Counted from the stretch's first letter, positions 25,462 to 34,405 are shown. The stretch is DNA of 64,000 nt from Leeuwenhoekiella nanhaiensis (GCF_002744755.1 NZ_KZ319288.1:248001-312000), one strand, 5' to 3'. The notes: a model not told the origin generated them from the sequence alone. A program made the numbers and translations.

Positions 25462-28302
25462 TTATGAATTTTCCTCCTTCTGCATCAGAGCAGGCTGCAA
25501 TTTCTTTAAGGCCAAAGAAGCAAAAGAGCGTACATCTCTGTTTTTAGCCGTGATCTGTAATTCCGCTAAAAGCGGTGAGAAACTGGTATCTCCTAAAAAC
25601 TGAATGAGGTAAATCACCGGAAGTCTTAGGTTACCATCTCCTACTTTAATGAGGTTGATAAGTGCCCGGTTAAAACTGATGTCGGTGTCTTCCAAAATTT
25701 CCTGATAGACATCTGCGTCTTCAATAATCGCTAATTCCAGTAAAGGCAAGAGCACGTGTTTTAGTTTTGGAGCAAGGATGTTATCTAGAAATTCAATAGC
25801 ATTTGCACGGGTATCCCGATCTTCACTTTTAAAACCTTTATAAGCCACATCCAGATCTTTATGGCTGTAGTACACCGCCAATAAATGAAAAATGGTGGCA
25901 ATACGCTTACTGAGCTGAACGTCTAAAATTTCAAGCAAGCCTTCCCGTGCCTGAAAAAGTTCAGTCTTATCATCTTCAGAAAGACCGCTGTAGTTTTCTG
26001 CCCTAAAATTGCTTTTAATGACTTTTCGGCAACTTATAATATCCCGGTATTCAAACGAATAAGTCAGGATAAACCGAAAAATACTTTTTGGAAAAAAGTT
26101 GAGCTTGGGATTTTTATTTTTCAGTCGATTTAAGGATTTGGCACTGGCTAGCCTGATGAGATTATCCCGGCTTTGCAACAAACGCAGCAACACCCGTACA
26201 GAGGTTTGGGTTTCAAACTTCTGAATAACCTGCGGGATGTATTTTTTTACATCATTGCGCAAAGTCCTTGCGGCTTCACGTGCCAGAAGTAATTCGCTTA
26301 TCGATTCGCCATAGGCGATGAGGGCTTCAATGGCTTCTTCACGGTATTCTTTTACCTTCAGAAAATCAATTAAAGCATCTACAAATAATTCCTCCCCCGA
26401 AATTCCGGCAGCGATAATGGCGTGCTTTACGATCATGGGGTTTCGGTTATTGAAGTTGGCCGAAATAAAAGACAGAAACCTGGGGATACCGGCGTAACCT
26501 ATTGATTCCAGTAAAAACGACAATTCTTCGGGGCGATGCTCACTATTAGGAAGCTCAAACTCAGCCATCCAAAGTTCAATACGTAATTCCAGATTGTAGC
26601 GGGCAGCGATTTTCTTATTCGTTCGGCCTTCTTTAGCCAAACATAATAAAGCGGCGTGCGCAATATAATCACTGCTGTGATTGAGATACGAATCAAAAAT
26701 GCGGTTGTCGTTAAGCGAGGTGTGCAAAATAAGATAGTTCATTGCTGCGAAAACCACCTCGTCATCTTTCTGATAGACCAGTTGGCGTACAGTCTCTAAT
26801 GCTGTGCCTTCGGGATAATGGTATAACTGATTAATTGCTTCAATCTTTACCGCATCATCGGGATGCTCCAGTAACGGAAGAATCTTGGCCTTAAGCAAGC
26901 GCGATTTTCTTCCGTTTAAACCTCCTAAATACTTTACAATTTGCTCGGCGTCATCAGATGAAAGAATGCGTTTGCCTATTTCCAGAGGAGATTTTCGCTT
27001 GCGGCCCGAAGGTTCCTCAGCGTGCTCAATGGCTTCGCGCAGGCTTTGCCTAAAACTTTTAAAATACGAGTCGCGTACCTTAAAAATACCGACCATCCAA
27101 ATGAGAATCAGAAATAAAATAATGACCGTCACATAGGTTGACGGCAGGTCTAGGGCTTTTATGACGAAAATAAGCAAACAACCCGCCAGACCGGTTGCTA
27201 AGCTGTCTACCACCACATCGATAAATGATTTGGTTTTATTTTTTACTTCCAGCGAAATGGGAACCATTACCAACTCTGTGGCTGCCTTATTTACCGATTG
27301 TTTGAAGCTTCCATCTATTCCTTTGATCAAAACCAACACCCACAATTCGGGAAAGGTTAAAAAAAGCAGTGAACCTATTGCAATGCCTAATGGTAAGATG
27401 AGTAACGAACTGTTTACTCCTAATTTTTCCACTACCCTATTGGTCAAAAACAGTTGAATTCCCAAGGAGACCAGATTGAAGGTTGAAAACCAAAATGCGA
27501 AAAAGGAAGCCAGACGATCTGCATCGGGTATGGCTTTACTGGCAAAATCACTAAACTGAAAATCAATAAGTTTGGCTACAATAACACCAATCCCGATAAT
27601 AAGCGCTAAATAAGTGAGGTGTTTAGATCGTAAAACCAATTTAAAGGCGGTCTCCCCGCCAATATTTTCGGCAGCACCGGAGCGCGAAGCACGGCTTACG
27701 TAGCCTTTCCTGTAAATTAAGCTTAGTAACGGAATACAGGACAGGATGAGTCCGGCGGCGATAAGCAGCATATTCCCGTTGCCTATATAAGGCACCAAAA
27801 TAGTCGTGAGGTATCCCCCAAAAATCCCGCCGGCAATGGCTCCACTTCCTATAAAACCAAACAAACGTTTAGCCTCGCGGGCATTAAAAACCATATTGGC
27901 AAGCAGCCAGAACTGACTGGTGGTCAACACCGCAAATATGCCGCTGATGACGTAAAACACATAAAGAGAAGCAGCATTGATAACGCGCAATTTATAGAGC
28001 AAACTCAGTACGCTGAAGGCGATTGCGAAAAAGAGCAGGGAAAAAACTATAATGCGTCTTAGTGAATACCGCCGCACCGCCTGATTGTAAAAATAGGTGG
28101 TTGCTATTGCAGTACCCGCGATTAAAAGATATCCGTAAGCCAGATTGTCTGCGCCCAAACCTTCCAGAAAGAGGGCGTTTACAATAGGTTTAACAATAAG
28201 CAGTATCGTGATTATTAAAAAAACGTATAACTGCATGAAAAAAGAGATGGTGATTTCACCATCTCTTATATTAAACGTTTTTTTGAGGAACTTTCTAATC
28301 AC
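25462..28302 (-). CDS. NTT/MFS-like membrane transporter fused to HEAT repeats
   Basis: A 946-residue two-part protein. Residues about 15-425 contain 11-12 membrane helices resembling the ATP:ADP translocase (Npt/TlcA) branch of major facilitator-like carriers (FLIITILLIVKPIVNALFL, FWLLANMVFNAREAKRLFG). Residues about 440-935 are soluble alpha-helical HEAT-like repeats (HPDDAVKIEAINQLYHY, RDNLIRLASAKSLNRLKN, DRDTRANAIEFLDNIL). The substrate is unknown. The best start is a GTG at 28302 that overlaps the stop of the upstream hydrolase gene by 8 bp. A downstream ATG (residue 23) would cut into the first membrane region. Confidence 0.75.
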   Translation of the reverse strand: MIRKFLKKTFNIRDGEITISFFMQLYVFLIITILLIVKPIVNALFLEGLGADNLAYGYLLIAGTAIATTYFYNQAVRRYSLRRIIVFSLLFFAIAFSVLSLLYKLRVINAASLYVFYVISGIFAVLTTSQFWLLANMVFNAREAKRLFGFIGSGAIAGGIFGGYLTTILVPYIGNGNMLLIAAGLILSCIPLLSLIYRKGYVSRASRSGAAENIGGETAFKLVLRSKHLTYLALIIGIGVIVAKLIDFQFSDFASKAIPDADRLASFFAFWFSTFNLVSLGIQLFLTNRVVEKLGVNSSLLILPLGIAIGSLLFLTFPELWVLVLIKGIDGSFKQSVNKAATELVMVPISLEVKNKTKSFIDVVVDSLATGLAGCLLIFVIKALDLPSTYVTVIILFLILIWMVGIFKVRDSYFKSFRQSLREAIEHAEEPSGRKRKSPLEIGKRILSSDDAEQIVKYLGGLNGRKSRLLKAKILPLLEHPDDAVKIEAINQLYHYPEGTALETVRQLVYQKDDEVVFAAMNYLILHTSLNDNRIFDSYLNHSSDYIAHAALLCLAKEGRTNKKIAARYNLELRIELWMAEFELPNSEHRPEELSFLLESIGYAGIPRFLSFISANFNNRNPMIVKHAIIAAGISGEELFVDALIDFLKVKEYREEAIEALIAYGESISELLLAREAARTLRNDVKKYIPQVIQKFETQTSVRVLLRLLQSRDNLIRLASAKSLNRLKNKNPKLNFFPKSIFRFILTYSFEYRDIISCRKVIKSNFRAENYSGLSEDDKTELFQAREGLLEILDVQLSKRIATIFHLLAVYYSHKDLDVAYKGFKSEDRDTRANAIEFLDNILAPKLKHVLLPLLELAIIEDADVYQEILEDTDISFNRALINLIKVGDGNLRLPVIYLIQFLGDTSFSPLLAELQITAKNRDVRSFASLALKKLQPALMQKEENS
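28243..28266 (-). other. Perfect 11-bp inverted repeat near the start of the transporter gene
   Basis: The sequence agagatggtga, tt, tcaccatctct is a perfect 11-bp inverted repeat with a 2-base centre. It lies about 36 bases into the transporter coding region, immediately downstream of the overlapping hydrolase stop. In RNA it would fold into a strong hairpin that could slow ribosomes or limit read-through between the two genes. Confidence 0.5.
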
Positions 28303-29233
28303 CTACGTGGCCGGCACCTTTTGTAGCGCTCGCCAGTAAAGTTCGAGATTTTTGAAGAGCTTTCTCAACCGGAAATACTAAATTTCTGATAATTTGTTCG
28401 CCGTTAGGATCTTCCACAAGGGCAACCAAAATATACTTACGCCCATCTTCTCCCCATACCAAAATGGAATCTGAGTGGTACGATTTCCAGGAACCGGACT
28501 TACGGAATAAGCGTGCATTAGGAGCTATGCGCTCTAAAGTGTTTACAAACTTATGGTGTAAAGAAGGGTTTTCCATAATGTCAAGCATTTGCTTGGAACG
28601 CTCGGGGCTTACCAGTTTACCGGTAACCAGTTTGTAGTAGAAACGGCAAACCTGCTCCGCTGTAGCTGCGTGGCTTAAACCCTTAATAGGATCTGGTCTG
28701 CGTTCTCCGGCAGCAGCATAACGCTTACCTACCCAAAGACCACCACCGTGCTCCTTATCGTAAAGCTTGTATTTATCATTGGTTAAAACACCTGCAATTT
28801 TATCGTAGCCTAAACGGTCTATCATACGGGTACTGGCCTGATTGTTTGATTTACTAATCATAAGCCACATATCATTGCGTACAGCTGCGGTTTCTTTAAG
28901 TTCGCCCTTCTCAATGGCATCCATTGCTGCGAGCAGAATAGCGATTTTAGGCAAACTGGCCGCGTACATCATTTCTTCACCGTTGATACCGGCGTATTGA
29001 ATGGCTTTAGGATCGTCAAGACTTACGATACCTACTGCCATTTTCTTACGATCGATCAGACTTTTCATCTGAGGATCTTTAGCAATCTGATTATAGAGTT
29101 GGGTTTTTAAAACGGAACTTTCAAAGTCTTCAAGAGGGGCATCAATGCAATCTTTAAAAGGTAGTTCCTGAGCTTGTATTTTTGAGAACAGTGCCAGTGT
29201 GAACAGTACTGCGACAAAAGTGAATTTTTTCAT
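28295..29233 (-). CDS. Secreted class A beta-lactamase-like serine hydrolase
   Basis: A 312-residue exported protein with signal peptide (cleavage near SKIQAQ, residue 22). The serine beta-lactamase/penicillin-binding motifs are present: SLPK (Ser93, Lys96), SNN in MISKSNNQAS, and KSG in FRKSGSWKSY. A clear class A omega-loop ExxLN is not visible between SNN and the HAATAEQVCRF helix. True beta-lactamase turnover is therefore doubtful, and a peptidase or penicillin-binding role is possible. It overlaps the transporter gene downstream by 8 bp, so the two are probably coupled. Confidence 0.82.
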   Translation of the reverse strand: MKKFTFVAVLFTLALFSKIQAQELPFKDCIDAPLEDFESSVLKTQLYNQIAKDPQMKSLIDRKKMAVGIVSLDDPKAIQYAGINGEEMMYAASLPKIAILLAAMDAIEKGELKETAAVRNDMWLMISKSNNQASTRMIDRLGYDKIAGVLTNDKYKLYDKEHGGGLWVGKRYAAAGERRPDPIKGLSHAATAEQVCRFYYKLVTGKLVSPERSKQMLDIMENPSLHHKFVNTLERIAPNARLFRKSGSWKSYHSDSILVWGEDGRKYILVALVEDPNGEQIIRNLVFPVEKALQKSRTLLASATKGAGHVGD

Positions 29234-29390
29234 ATATTTTTTTGGTCTTAAGGGGTTTGGGGCTCTAACGCATTAAGTACTTCCAAAGTATGTAAAAGTT
29301 GCATTAAATTTTACCTAAACCCAAAGTTTAACAATTTTCCATCTTAAATTGTTCAAACACCTTGCCAAAGAAATGTTAAAGAAAAAAGAT

Positions 29391-30194
29391 TTAATATTCC
29401 CACTGTCGGGTTTTATTGAGTTCTTCCTCCTTCTGCAATTCTTCCTGCGGAATAACTTTAAGAAAAGAAGGATGCTGCTCAATTGCATATTCAAGCTGTT
29501 CTACGATGTCTTCGATACTGTCGTTTTCGTAGTCGATCTCCAATGGTTTTTTGATTTCCATAGTCTGAAGAATACCACGCTTTTTAATACGGATCCCTTT
29601 CTTATCAAATGAGCGTCTAAAACCATCAATGACAATGGGCACCACCACAGGTTTGTACTGTTTAATGATATGTGCCGTTCCTTTTCTGATGGGTTTCCAG
29701 GGTTTGGTAGTTCCCTGTGGAAAGGTAATCACCCAGCCGTCATGCAGGGCAATACCTATGTTTTCGGTATCGCTCAGGTTTACAGGGCGGTCTACTTCTT
29801 TCCCTTTCTCCCTCCAGGTACGACTTACGGTAATCGCGCCGGCATAGGCCATAATGCGGGGTAAGAGACCGCTACGCATCGTCTCACCGGCGGCCACATA
29901 ATAAATATTAAGCTTGGGTTGCCAGAGATAGCCTATATTTTTAATGCTGTCTACCCTGCCGCTCAGGCTCGCGTTAAAGACGTGAAACATCGCCACCACA
30001 TCGGCAAAATAGGTCTGGTGGTTGGAGACAAAAAGCACACCGGTATCGGGCAGTTCTTTAATAATCTCTGAACCGTCTATTTGCAATTCATTAAAACCCC
30101 GATAGCGCCTGTGGGTCATCATACCCGCAATGCGTATCAACCATTTCTTCAAAAAGTTATAATGCCCAAATGGATTGGTCTTAAAAAGTCCCAT
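29391..30194 (-). CDS. 1-acylglycerol-3-phosphate O-acyltransferase (PlsC family)
   Basis: A 267-residue membrane-associated acyltransferase of phospholipid synthesis, converting lysophosphatidate to phosphatidate or acting on a similar acceptor. The HX4D catalytic motif is seen in SNHQTYFADV, and the acceptor-binding block FPQGTTKPWKP corresponds to the usual FPEGT, with Gln replacing Glu. The start taken is the ATG at 30194. The longer open frame to 30320 runs into the Nudix gene and has no family similarity. A short basic tail (EELQKEEELNKTRQW) ends the protein. Confidence 0.85.
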   Translation of the reverse strand: MGLFKTNPFGHYNFLKKWLIRIAGMMTHRRYRGFNELQIDGSEIIKELPDTGVLFVSNHQTYFADVVAMFHVFNASLSGRVDSIKNIGYLWQPKLNIYYVAAGETMRSGLLPRIMAYAGAITVSRTWREKGKEVDRPVNLSDTENIGIALHDGWVITFPQGTTKPWKPIRKGTAHIIKQYKPVVVPIVIDGFRRSFDKKGIRIKKRGILQTMEIKKPLEIDYENDSIEDIVEQLEYAIEQHPSFLKVIPQEELQKEEELNKTRQWEY

Positions 30195-30253
30195 AATTAA
30201 TCTGAAGGTTTTGCCAGAGGCGAAATTTAACCTAAATGTAACGAATATGCGCC

Positions 30254-30901
30254 TTAAAACGCATCTATTTGCTGTAGTACCCATTTGATTTCGCTCAGCA
30301 TCATCGCCGTAGCTCCCCAAACCACATGACCTGCAAGGTCAAAAGCGGGCACATCAATCATACTGCCGTATGAGGTGTCAATCTGTCGCCTGATGAGGCT
30401 GTCTTCAGAAAGAAAAGCAGTTAAAGGGACTTCAAGTATGGCTGCTACTTCAGCTTCTTCGGGAATAAACTCTGGCGTATAGTCTACAACACCTATATAG
30501 GGTTGTACCCAAAAATTACTGGGTGGGATGTACAAACGCGTAAGTTTTTTAAGCACCCTAATATCTTCGGCTTTTAGACCTACCTCCTCTTCGGTCTCCC
30601 GTAACGCTGTGGCTTCCAAATCAGCATCTACAGGCTCTGCCTTGCCTCCGGGAAAGCCCACCTGATTGCTGTGCACCCCTTTGTAGGTGCGGCGTAAAAT
30701 AAGCACCAGCGTGGTTTCGCCCTGGGAATCCGGATAAAAAACAGCCATAACACCGGCCTCCCGGGGTTTCCGTTTTTCGATATCTAATTTGGAAAGTTGT
30801 TGAATGCGCTCTTCAGGAGCCATCAGATAATGAGCCTCTTGCCCCGGTAAGTCCAAAATGCTTAATTTTGAAATCTGTTTTAAAAATTCTTCAAACTGCA
30901 T
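30254..30901 (-). CDS. Nudix hydrolase, CoA pyrophosphatase-like
   Basis: A 215-residue Nudix enzyme. The Nudix box is complete: GFPGGKAEPVDADLEATALR continuing into ETEEEVGL, with the metal-binding Glu pair. The preceding YKGVHSNQVGFPGG block and the LTRLYIPPSNFWVQPY block are typical of the CoA diphosphatase (NudL/YeaB) subgroup, which cuts coenzyme A to phosphopantetheine and 3',5'-ADP. Its ATG at 30901 is only 2 bp from the ATG of the divergent lipoprotein gene. Each gene's upstream signals must therefore lie within the other's coding sequence. Confidence 0.88.
   Translation of the reverse strand: MQFEEFLKQISKLSILDLPGQEAHYLMAPEERIQQLSKLDIEKRKPREAGVMAVFYPDSQGETTLVLILRRTYKGVHSNQVGFPGGKAEPVDADLEATALRETEEEVGLKAEDIRVLKKLTRLYIPPSNFWVQPYIGVVDYTPEFIPEEAEVAAILEVPLTAFLSEDSLIRRQIDTSYGSMIDVPAFDLAGHVVWGATAMMLSEIKWVLQQIDAF
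30839..30870 (+). promoter_or_regulatory. Candidate promoter for the lipoprotein cyclophilin gene, inside the Nudix gene
   Basis: A TTG at 30839-30841 and TAATTTTG at 30863-30870 are separated by 21 bp and match the flavobacterial TTG/TAnnTTTG promoter pattern. The -7 element ends 33 bp before the ATG at 30904. Both elements lie within the first 21 codons of the oppositely oriented Nudix gene. Confidence 0.5.
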
Positions 30902-30903
30902 CT

Positions 30904-31632
30904 ATGCGTCAGTATATACGTTTAAGTCTTCTTGCTTTAGTCCTTGTAATGGCGGGCTGTGAAGATAAAAAATCTAAGGAAAAGGAAACACAAACCGAGG
31001 TTACCGAAAAAACCAGGGACAGCACGGCCGAAGATAAGGCTAAAGCTCAGAACGAAAAACTTAAGAAAAAAGCCGGTTCTATCATAGAGTCACAGGCCGA
31101 ACTCATTCCTTTTCTCACCGAATACGGCAAAAAAAATCCTGAAAACCGCGTGCGCATTACGACCAAGTACGGGGATATTGAAATTGAATTATTCCGGGAC
31201 ACACCTTTACACAGAGCCAACTTTATCCTTTTGGTGAAGCAGGGTTATTTTGAAGATACCATGATACACCGCAATGCGCTTGATTTTGTCGTGCAGGGTG
31301 GTAACAGCGACGGGTATGAAACACCGCGCAAACGGATGCGAATTGGTAATTACCTGATTCCTAACGAAGCTTCACCGGCGCACCCGCACGTACGCGGCGC
31401 TTTTTCGGCTGCGAAATATACCGAGCAAAACATCAGCGATGCCTCCTCCCCTTTTGAGTGGTTTATTGTTGTGCCCGAACGGGGCGCCCATCATCTGGAT
31501 GGCGAGCATACCGTGTTTGGCCGTGTGACCAAAGGAATGGACGTGGTAGATCAAATTAACAAGGTGGAAGTTGATGATAATGAATGGCCTATTGAAAATA
31601 TTTATCTGGAAAAAGTTGAGTTGATTAAGTAA
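30904..31632 (+). CDS. Lipoprotein peptidyl-prolyl cis-trans isomerase (cyclophilin type)
   Basis: A 242-residue envelope protein. The signal peptide ends in a lipobox (LVLVMAGCED), and a charged Lys/Glu-rich linker follows. The cyclophilin domain occupies residues about 85-240, with TKYGDIEIELFRDTPLHRANF, FVVQGGNSDGY and FEWFIVVPERGAHHLDGEHT. It should catalyse proline isomerisation during folding of exported proteins. The start at 30904 is preferred over the open frame from 30868 because it begins a proper signal sequence. Confidence 0.9.
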   Translation: MRQYIRLSLLALVLVMAGCEDKKSKEKETQTEVTEKTRDSTAEDKAKAQNEKLKKKAGSIIESQAELIPFLTEYGKKNPENRVRITTKYGDIEIELFRDTPLHRANFILLVKQGYFEDTMIHRNALDFVVQGGNSDGYETPRKRMRIGNYLIPNEASPAHPHVRGAFSAAKYTEQNISDASSPFEWFIVVPERGAHHLDGEHTVFGRVTKGMDVVDQINKVEVDDNEWPIENIYLEKVELIK

Positions 31633-31770
31633 TGCTTTGGCTTTCAGTTAATTTAATTTGATTATTTTCTTCTTGAAATTGAATTCTCTGCGGTAGTAAA
31701 TTAAAGTTTTTCGGAATATTTTGTTTGAATTGAAAAATGTAATTACTTTGTAATTCCTAAATTCTATCTT

Positions 31771-32016
31771 ATGGAAACATCAATCATTCAAATTGGAAAC
31801 TCTAAAGGGCTACGGTTAAGTAAAACTATACTTGAGAAATATAACATTAAAGACAAAGTGGAATTGATTCTGGAGAAAGGGCATATTATACTAAAGCCTA
31901 TTGATGAACCCAGAAAAAATTGGGAAGAAGCTTTTAAGGAAATGCACCTGGAAGGCGATGACGTATTACTTTTGAATGATGTTTTTGAAGACGAAGATCT
32001 CGACGAATGGAACTGA
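31771..32016 (+). CDS. mazE: MazE/AbrB-type antitoxin
   Basis: An 81-residue SpoVT/AbrB-fold DNA-binding antitoxin. The N-terminal swapped-hairpin domain is clear (SIIQIGNSKGLRLSKTILEKY, then VELILEKGHIILKPI). The acidic C-terminus (VFEDEDLDEWN) is the usual toxin-neutralising tail. It overlaps the MazF gene by 10 bp, the typical arrangement in which the antitoxin represses its own operon. A TTTG at 31724-31727 and a TAcTTTG-like element at 31744-31750 may form its promoter. Confidence 0.9.
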   Translation: METSIIQIGNSKGLRLSKTILEKYNIKDKVELILEKGHIILKPIDEPRKNWEEAFKEMHLEGDDVLLLNDVFEDEDLDEWN

Positions 32017-32330
32017 AGCAGTACGCGATAATTCTTGTCAATTTAGACCCTACTGTTGGCAGCGAAATACAAAAAACAAGGCCATGTGCGATTATTTCTC
32101 CAAATGAAATGAATAAGCACCTAAAAACAGTAGTCATTGCCCCAATGACTACAAATGTAAAAGCATATCCTACAAGGGTGGAGGTAAACTACAATAACAA
32201 AAGAGTAATGATTGCTTTAGATCAGATTCGTACAGTTGATAGAATACGTGTTATCAAAGTTATTGGTAAACTTCACACTTCTGAGATTACCCAATGTAAG
32301 GCAATTATCAAAGAAACCTTTGTTGATTAA
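32007..32330 (+). CDS. mazF: MazF/PemK-type endoribonuclease toxin
   Basis: A 107-residue type II toxin that cleaves mRNA at short sequence motifs when its antitoxin is degraded. Family features are NLDPTVGSEIQKTRPCAIIS (conserved Arg in the KTRP motif), VVIAPMTTN (the conserved Thr region) and IALDQIRTVDRIR. Length is normal and the frame intact, so the pair looks functional. It ends 4 bp before the convergent oxidase-like gene. Confidence 0.92.
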   Translation: MELKQYAIILVNLDPTVGSEIQKTRPCAIISPNEMNKHLKTVVIAPMTTNVKAYPTRVEVNYNNKRVMIALDQIRTVDRIRVIKVIGKLHTSEITQCKAIIKETFVD

Positions 32331-32334
32331 GTAA

Positions 32335-32877
32335 TCACTCAAAAATCCCGGTTTCAAAACCGTCAATGCTTGTTTGGTTTTTCTCGGTCCAGTAGTCTTT
32401 GATTCCGGTGTCGCCTTTTTCAGTTGCCCAGGTTTTTAGGGTTTCGCGCTCCCCCTTGTATTCCATAAACGGTACTGCAAAACCGCAGGAAGTTTGAACC
32501 ATATCAATCTTCAGTTTATAAATCTGGCGGGCACCTTCGGTATCGCCAAAATACTTTATATAGGATTCAAAAGCTGCATCCCGCGGATGGTACATTTCGG
32601 CTTTGCCGTATAATCGCAGAATAAGCGGTTTACGGTCAAACGAACAAAACATGATCGTCATCCGCGAATCCTTCAGCAGATGTGCGGCCGTCTCATTTCC
32701 ACTTCCGGTCAGATTGAGCCAAATGACCTCCTTAGCATCAAGCATGGCAAACGTATCCATTCCTTTAGGGGAAACATTTACACGTCCTTCGGCAGCTGCC
32801 GTACCCACAAAAAAGATATGCTGCTCTTCGATGAATTTGATAAGCTGATTGGTCAGCTCCGGTAATTGCTTTCCCAT
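32335..32877 (-). CDS. Pyridoxamine 5'-phosphate oxidase family protein
   Basis: A 180-residue flavin-binding split-barrel protein. FFVGTAAAEGRVNVSPKGMD and the VIWLNLTGSGNETAAHL block are typical of the PNPOx-like group found widely in bacteria. MTIMFCSFDRKPLILRLYG completes the barrel. The substrate is unknown, and I do not think it is PdxH itself. It lies 3 bp from the TRIC-type gene upstream and is probably co-transcribed with it. Confidence 0.85.
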   Translation of the reverse strand: MGKQLPELTNQLIKFIEEQHIFFVGTAAAEGRVNVSPKGMDTFAMLDAKEVIWLNLTGSGNETAAHLLKDSRMTIMFCSFDRKPLILRLYGKAEMYHPRDAAFESYIKYFGDTEGARQIYKLKIDMVQTSCGFAVPFMEYKGERETLKTWATEKGDTGIKDYWTEKNQTSIDGFETGIFE

Positions 32878-32880
32878 AAT

Positions 32881-33513
32881 CTAATTGATTTCCTCGCGCT
32901 CCGCCTGAGAATAAATACTGGGTAATTGCAGTTCATAAACCACCGCCAGGGTACGTACCACAATCACGGTAAGTCCGGCAATTACCGCCGTAACTCCGGC
33001 TGTTGCTCCAAAATGCATAAGACCTATATAAACCACACCTCCTAAAATACAGGCACTGGCATAAATTTCTTTTCTAAAAATCACCGGGATTTCATTGCAC
33101 AAAATATCCCGAATCACCCCTCCAAAACAAGCGGTTATGGTCCCCAAAGCCACGCAAATAGCCGGATGCAAATCAATGAGTATACCCATTTGCACACCGG
33201 TGATGGTATATAGGGCGATCCCGATGGTATCAAACAAAAACAGCGACTTGCGTACGTAGTGCAGTTGTTTTCTAAAAACCACTCCAACAACTGTGGTAAC
33301 CAAAATCGTATAGACAAAAGTCGTATTGAGCAACCAGCCTACCGGAGTTTTGCCGATTAACAAATCCCGCAGCGTGCCACCGCCCACTGACGTTACCGTA
33401 GCGACAATAAGGATACCGAAGAGATCCATACGCTTTTTGGTCGCCGTGATCACACCCGAAATCGCGAATGCAATGGTTCCCAGAATATCAATGATGTCAG
33501 CAATAGATTCCAT
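32881..33513 (-). CDS. TRIC-type cation channel family protein (YicG/UPF0126-like)
   Basis: A 210-residue membrane protein with seven predicted helices built from two repeated halves, each with a Gly-rich kinked motif (TSVGGGTLRDLLIG and ACFGGVIRDILCNEIP). This is the signature of the trimeric intracellular cation channel fold in bacteria. The DLFGILIVATV segment is also typical. The ATG overlaps the stop of the upstream RDD gene by one base. Confidence 0.9.
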   Translation of the reverse strand: MESIADIIDILGTIAFAISGVITATKKRMDLFGILIVATVTSVGGGTLRDLLIGKTPVGWLLNTTFVYTILVTTVVGVVFRKQLHYVRKSLFLFDTIGIALYTITGVQMGILIDLHPAICVALGTITACFGGVIRDILCNEIPVIFRKEIYASACILGGVVYIGLMHFGATAGVTAVIAGLTVIVVRTLAVVYELQLPSIYSQAEREEIN

Positions 33514-34235
33514 TATTCGCGTGTGTAGTAGTTATAATCCTTAAGCACGCGGTCTATAAAAGCAAACGGCGTTTCATCAGGCGTTACCTGCATGGTTTTG
33601 CTCACTTTTTCACTGAGCTTTAAAATGACATTGTGTTTACTTTCCCGTTTCGCTTTGCTGTAAACCGTTTTGATTTTCTGCACATCGGCATCGGTGAATA
33701 CAGTTACCTGCGGATATTTAGGTACATAATCTTCAGGGATGTTTTCTAATAAGGTCTGCCCTAAAGTGACCTTTTTACGCTCATTTACTACGGTGGTCTC
33801 GGCAGCGATATCCCCCAAACGCTGTCCTTTTCCGTTCAGCAAAATGGTAAAAACCGCAATCCCGCCACTGCTAAAACTAATATCGATAATACGCATCAGC
33901 CAGCGTACAAAGTAGCTTCCAAAACCGGGTTTAGAACCGTCTAACTTCACCACACGCAAACCAATGGCCGACTTGCCCGGTGTACGCCCGTCCCAGAAGG
34001 CTTCAAAAAGCAGAAAGTACAGAAAAGAAGGAATCCCAATGATCATAAAATAGATCATGATTGAGCTGCTTTCGTTAGTGTCTAACCCAAAAGCCGATAC
34101 AAGAAAGAGTGAAATGATCCAATAACCTATTAATAGCAGAGCATCAATGATATAAGCGAGTATGCGATCGCCAATGCCCGCAACCTGTTGCTGAATGCTG
34201 ATATTTTGTGCGGTTTCAATTTGAAAGTTATCCAT
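33513..34235 (-). CDS. RDD family membrane protein
   Basis: A 240-residue protein with the RDD domain (GDRILAYIIDALLLIGYWI near residue 21, GRTPGKSAIGLRVVKLDG near residue 105) and about four membrane helices, followed by a soluble C-terminal part of about 80 residues. The function of the family is unclear, and some members are ion antiporters. It is transcribed away from the SpoIIM-like gene, and the two share a 170-bp divergent upstream region. RDD and SpoIIM-like genes are often neighbours of MoxR/DUF58 clusters in Bacteroidota. Confidence 0.88.
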   Translation of the reverse strand: MDNFQIETAQNISIQQQVAGIGDRILAYIIDALLLIGYWIISLFLVSAFGLDTNESSSIMIYFMIIGIPSFLYFLLFEAFWDGRTPGKSAIGLRVVKLDGSKPGFGSYFVRWLMRIIDISFSSGGIAVFTILLNGKGQRLGDIAAETTVVNERKKVTLGQTLLENIPEDYVPKYPQVTVFTDADVQKIKTVYSKAKRESKHNVILKLSEKVSKTMQVTPDETPFAFIDRVLKDYNYYTRE

Positions 34236-34405
34236 GAATTCTTTTTCTTTACTCGAAAATCGGGATTTATAGGTCCCAAAGCTTGCCTCAAAACAGTATG
34301 TTAGCTTAAATTACTGCCCTACGGTTATTTAAAATTTGAGAAAGCTGTTCTGAATGCTTGGGCAGAGTCCGAAATACTTCAGAATTCATTTTAAAACCCA
34401 AAACT

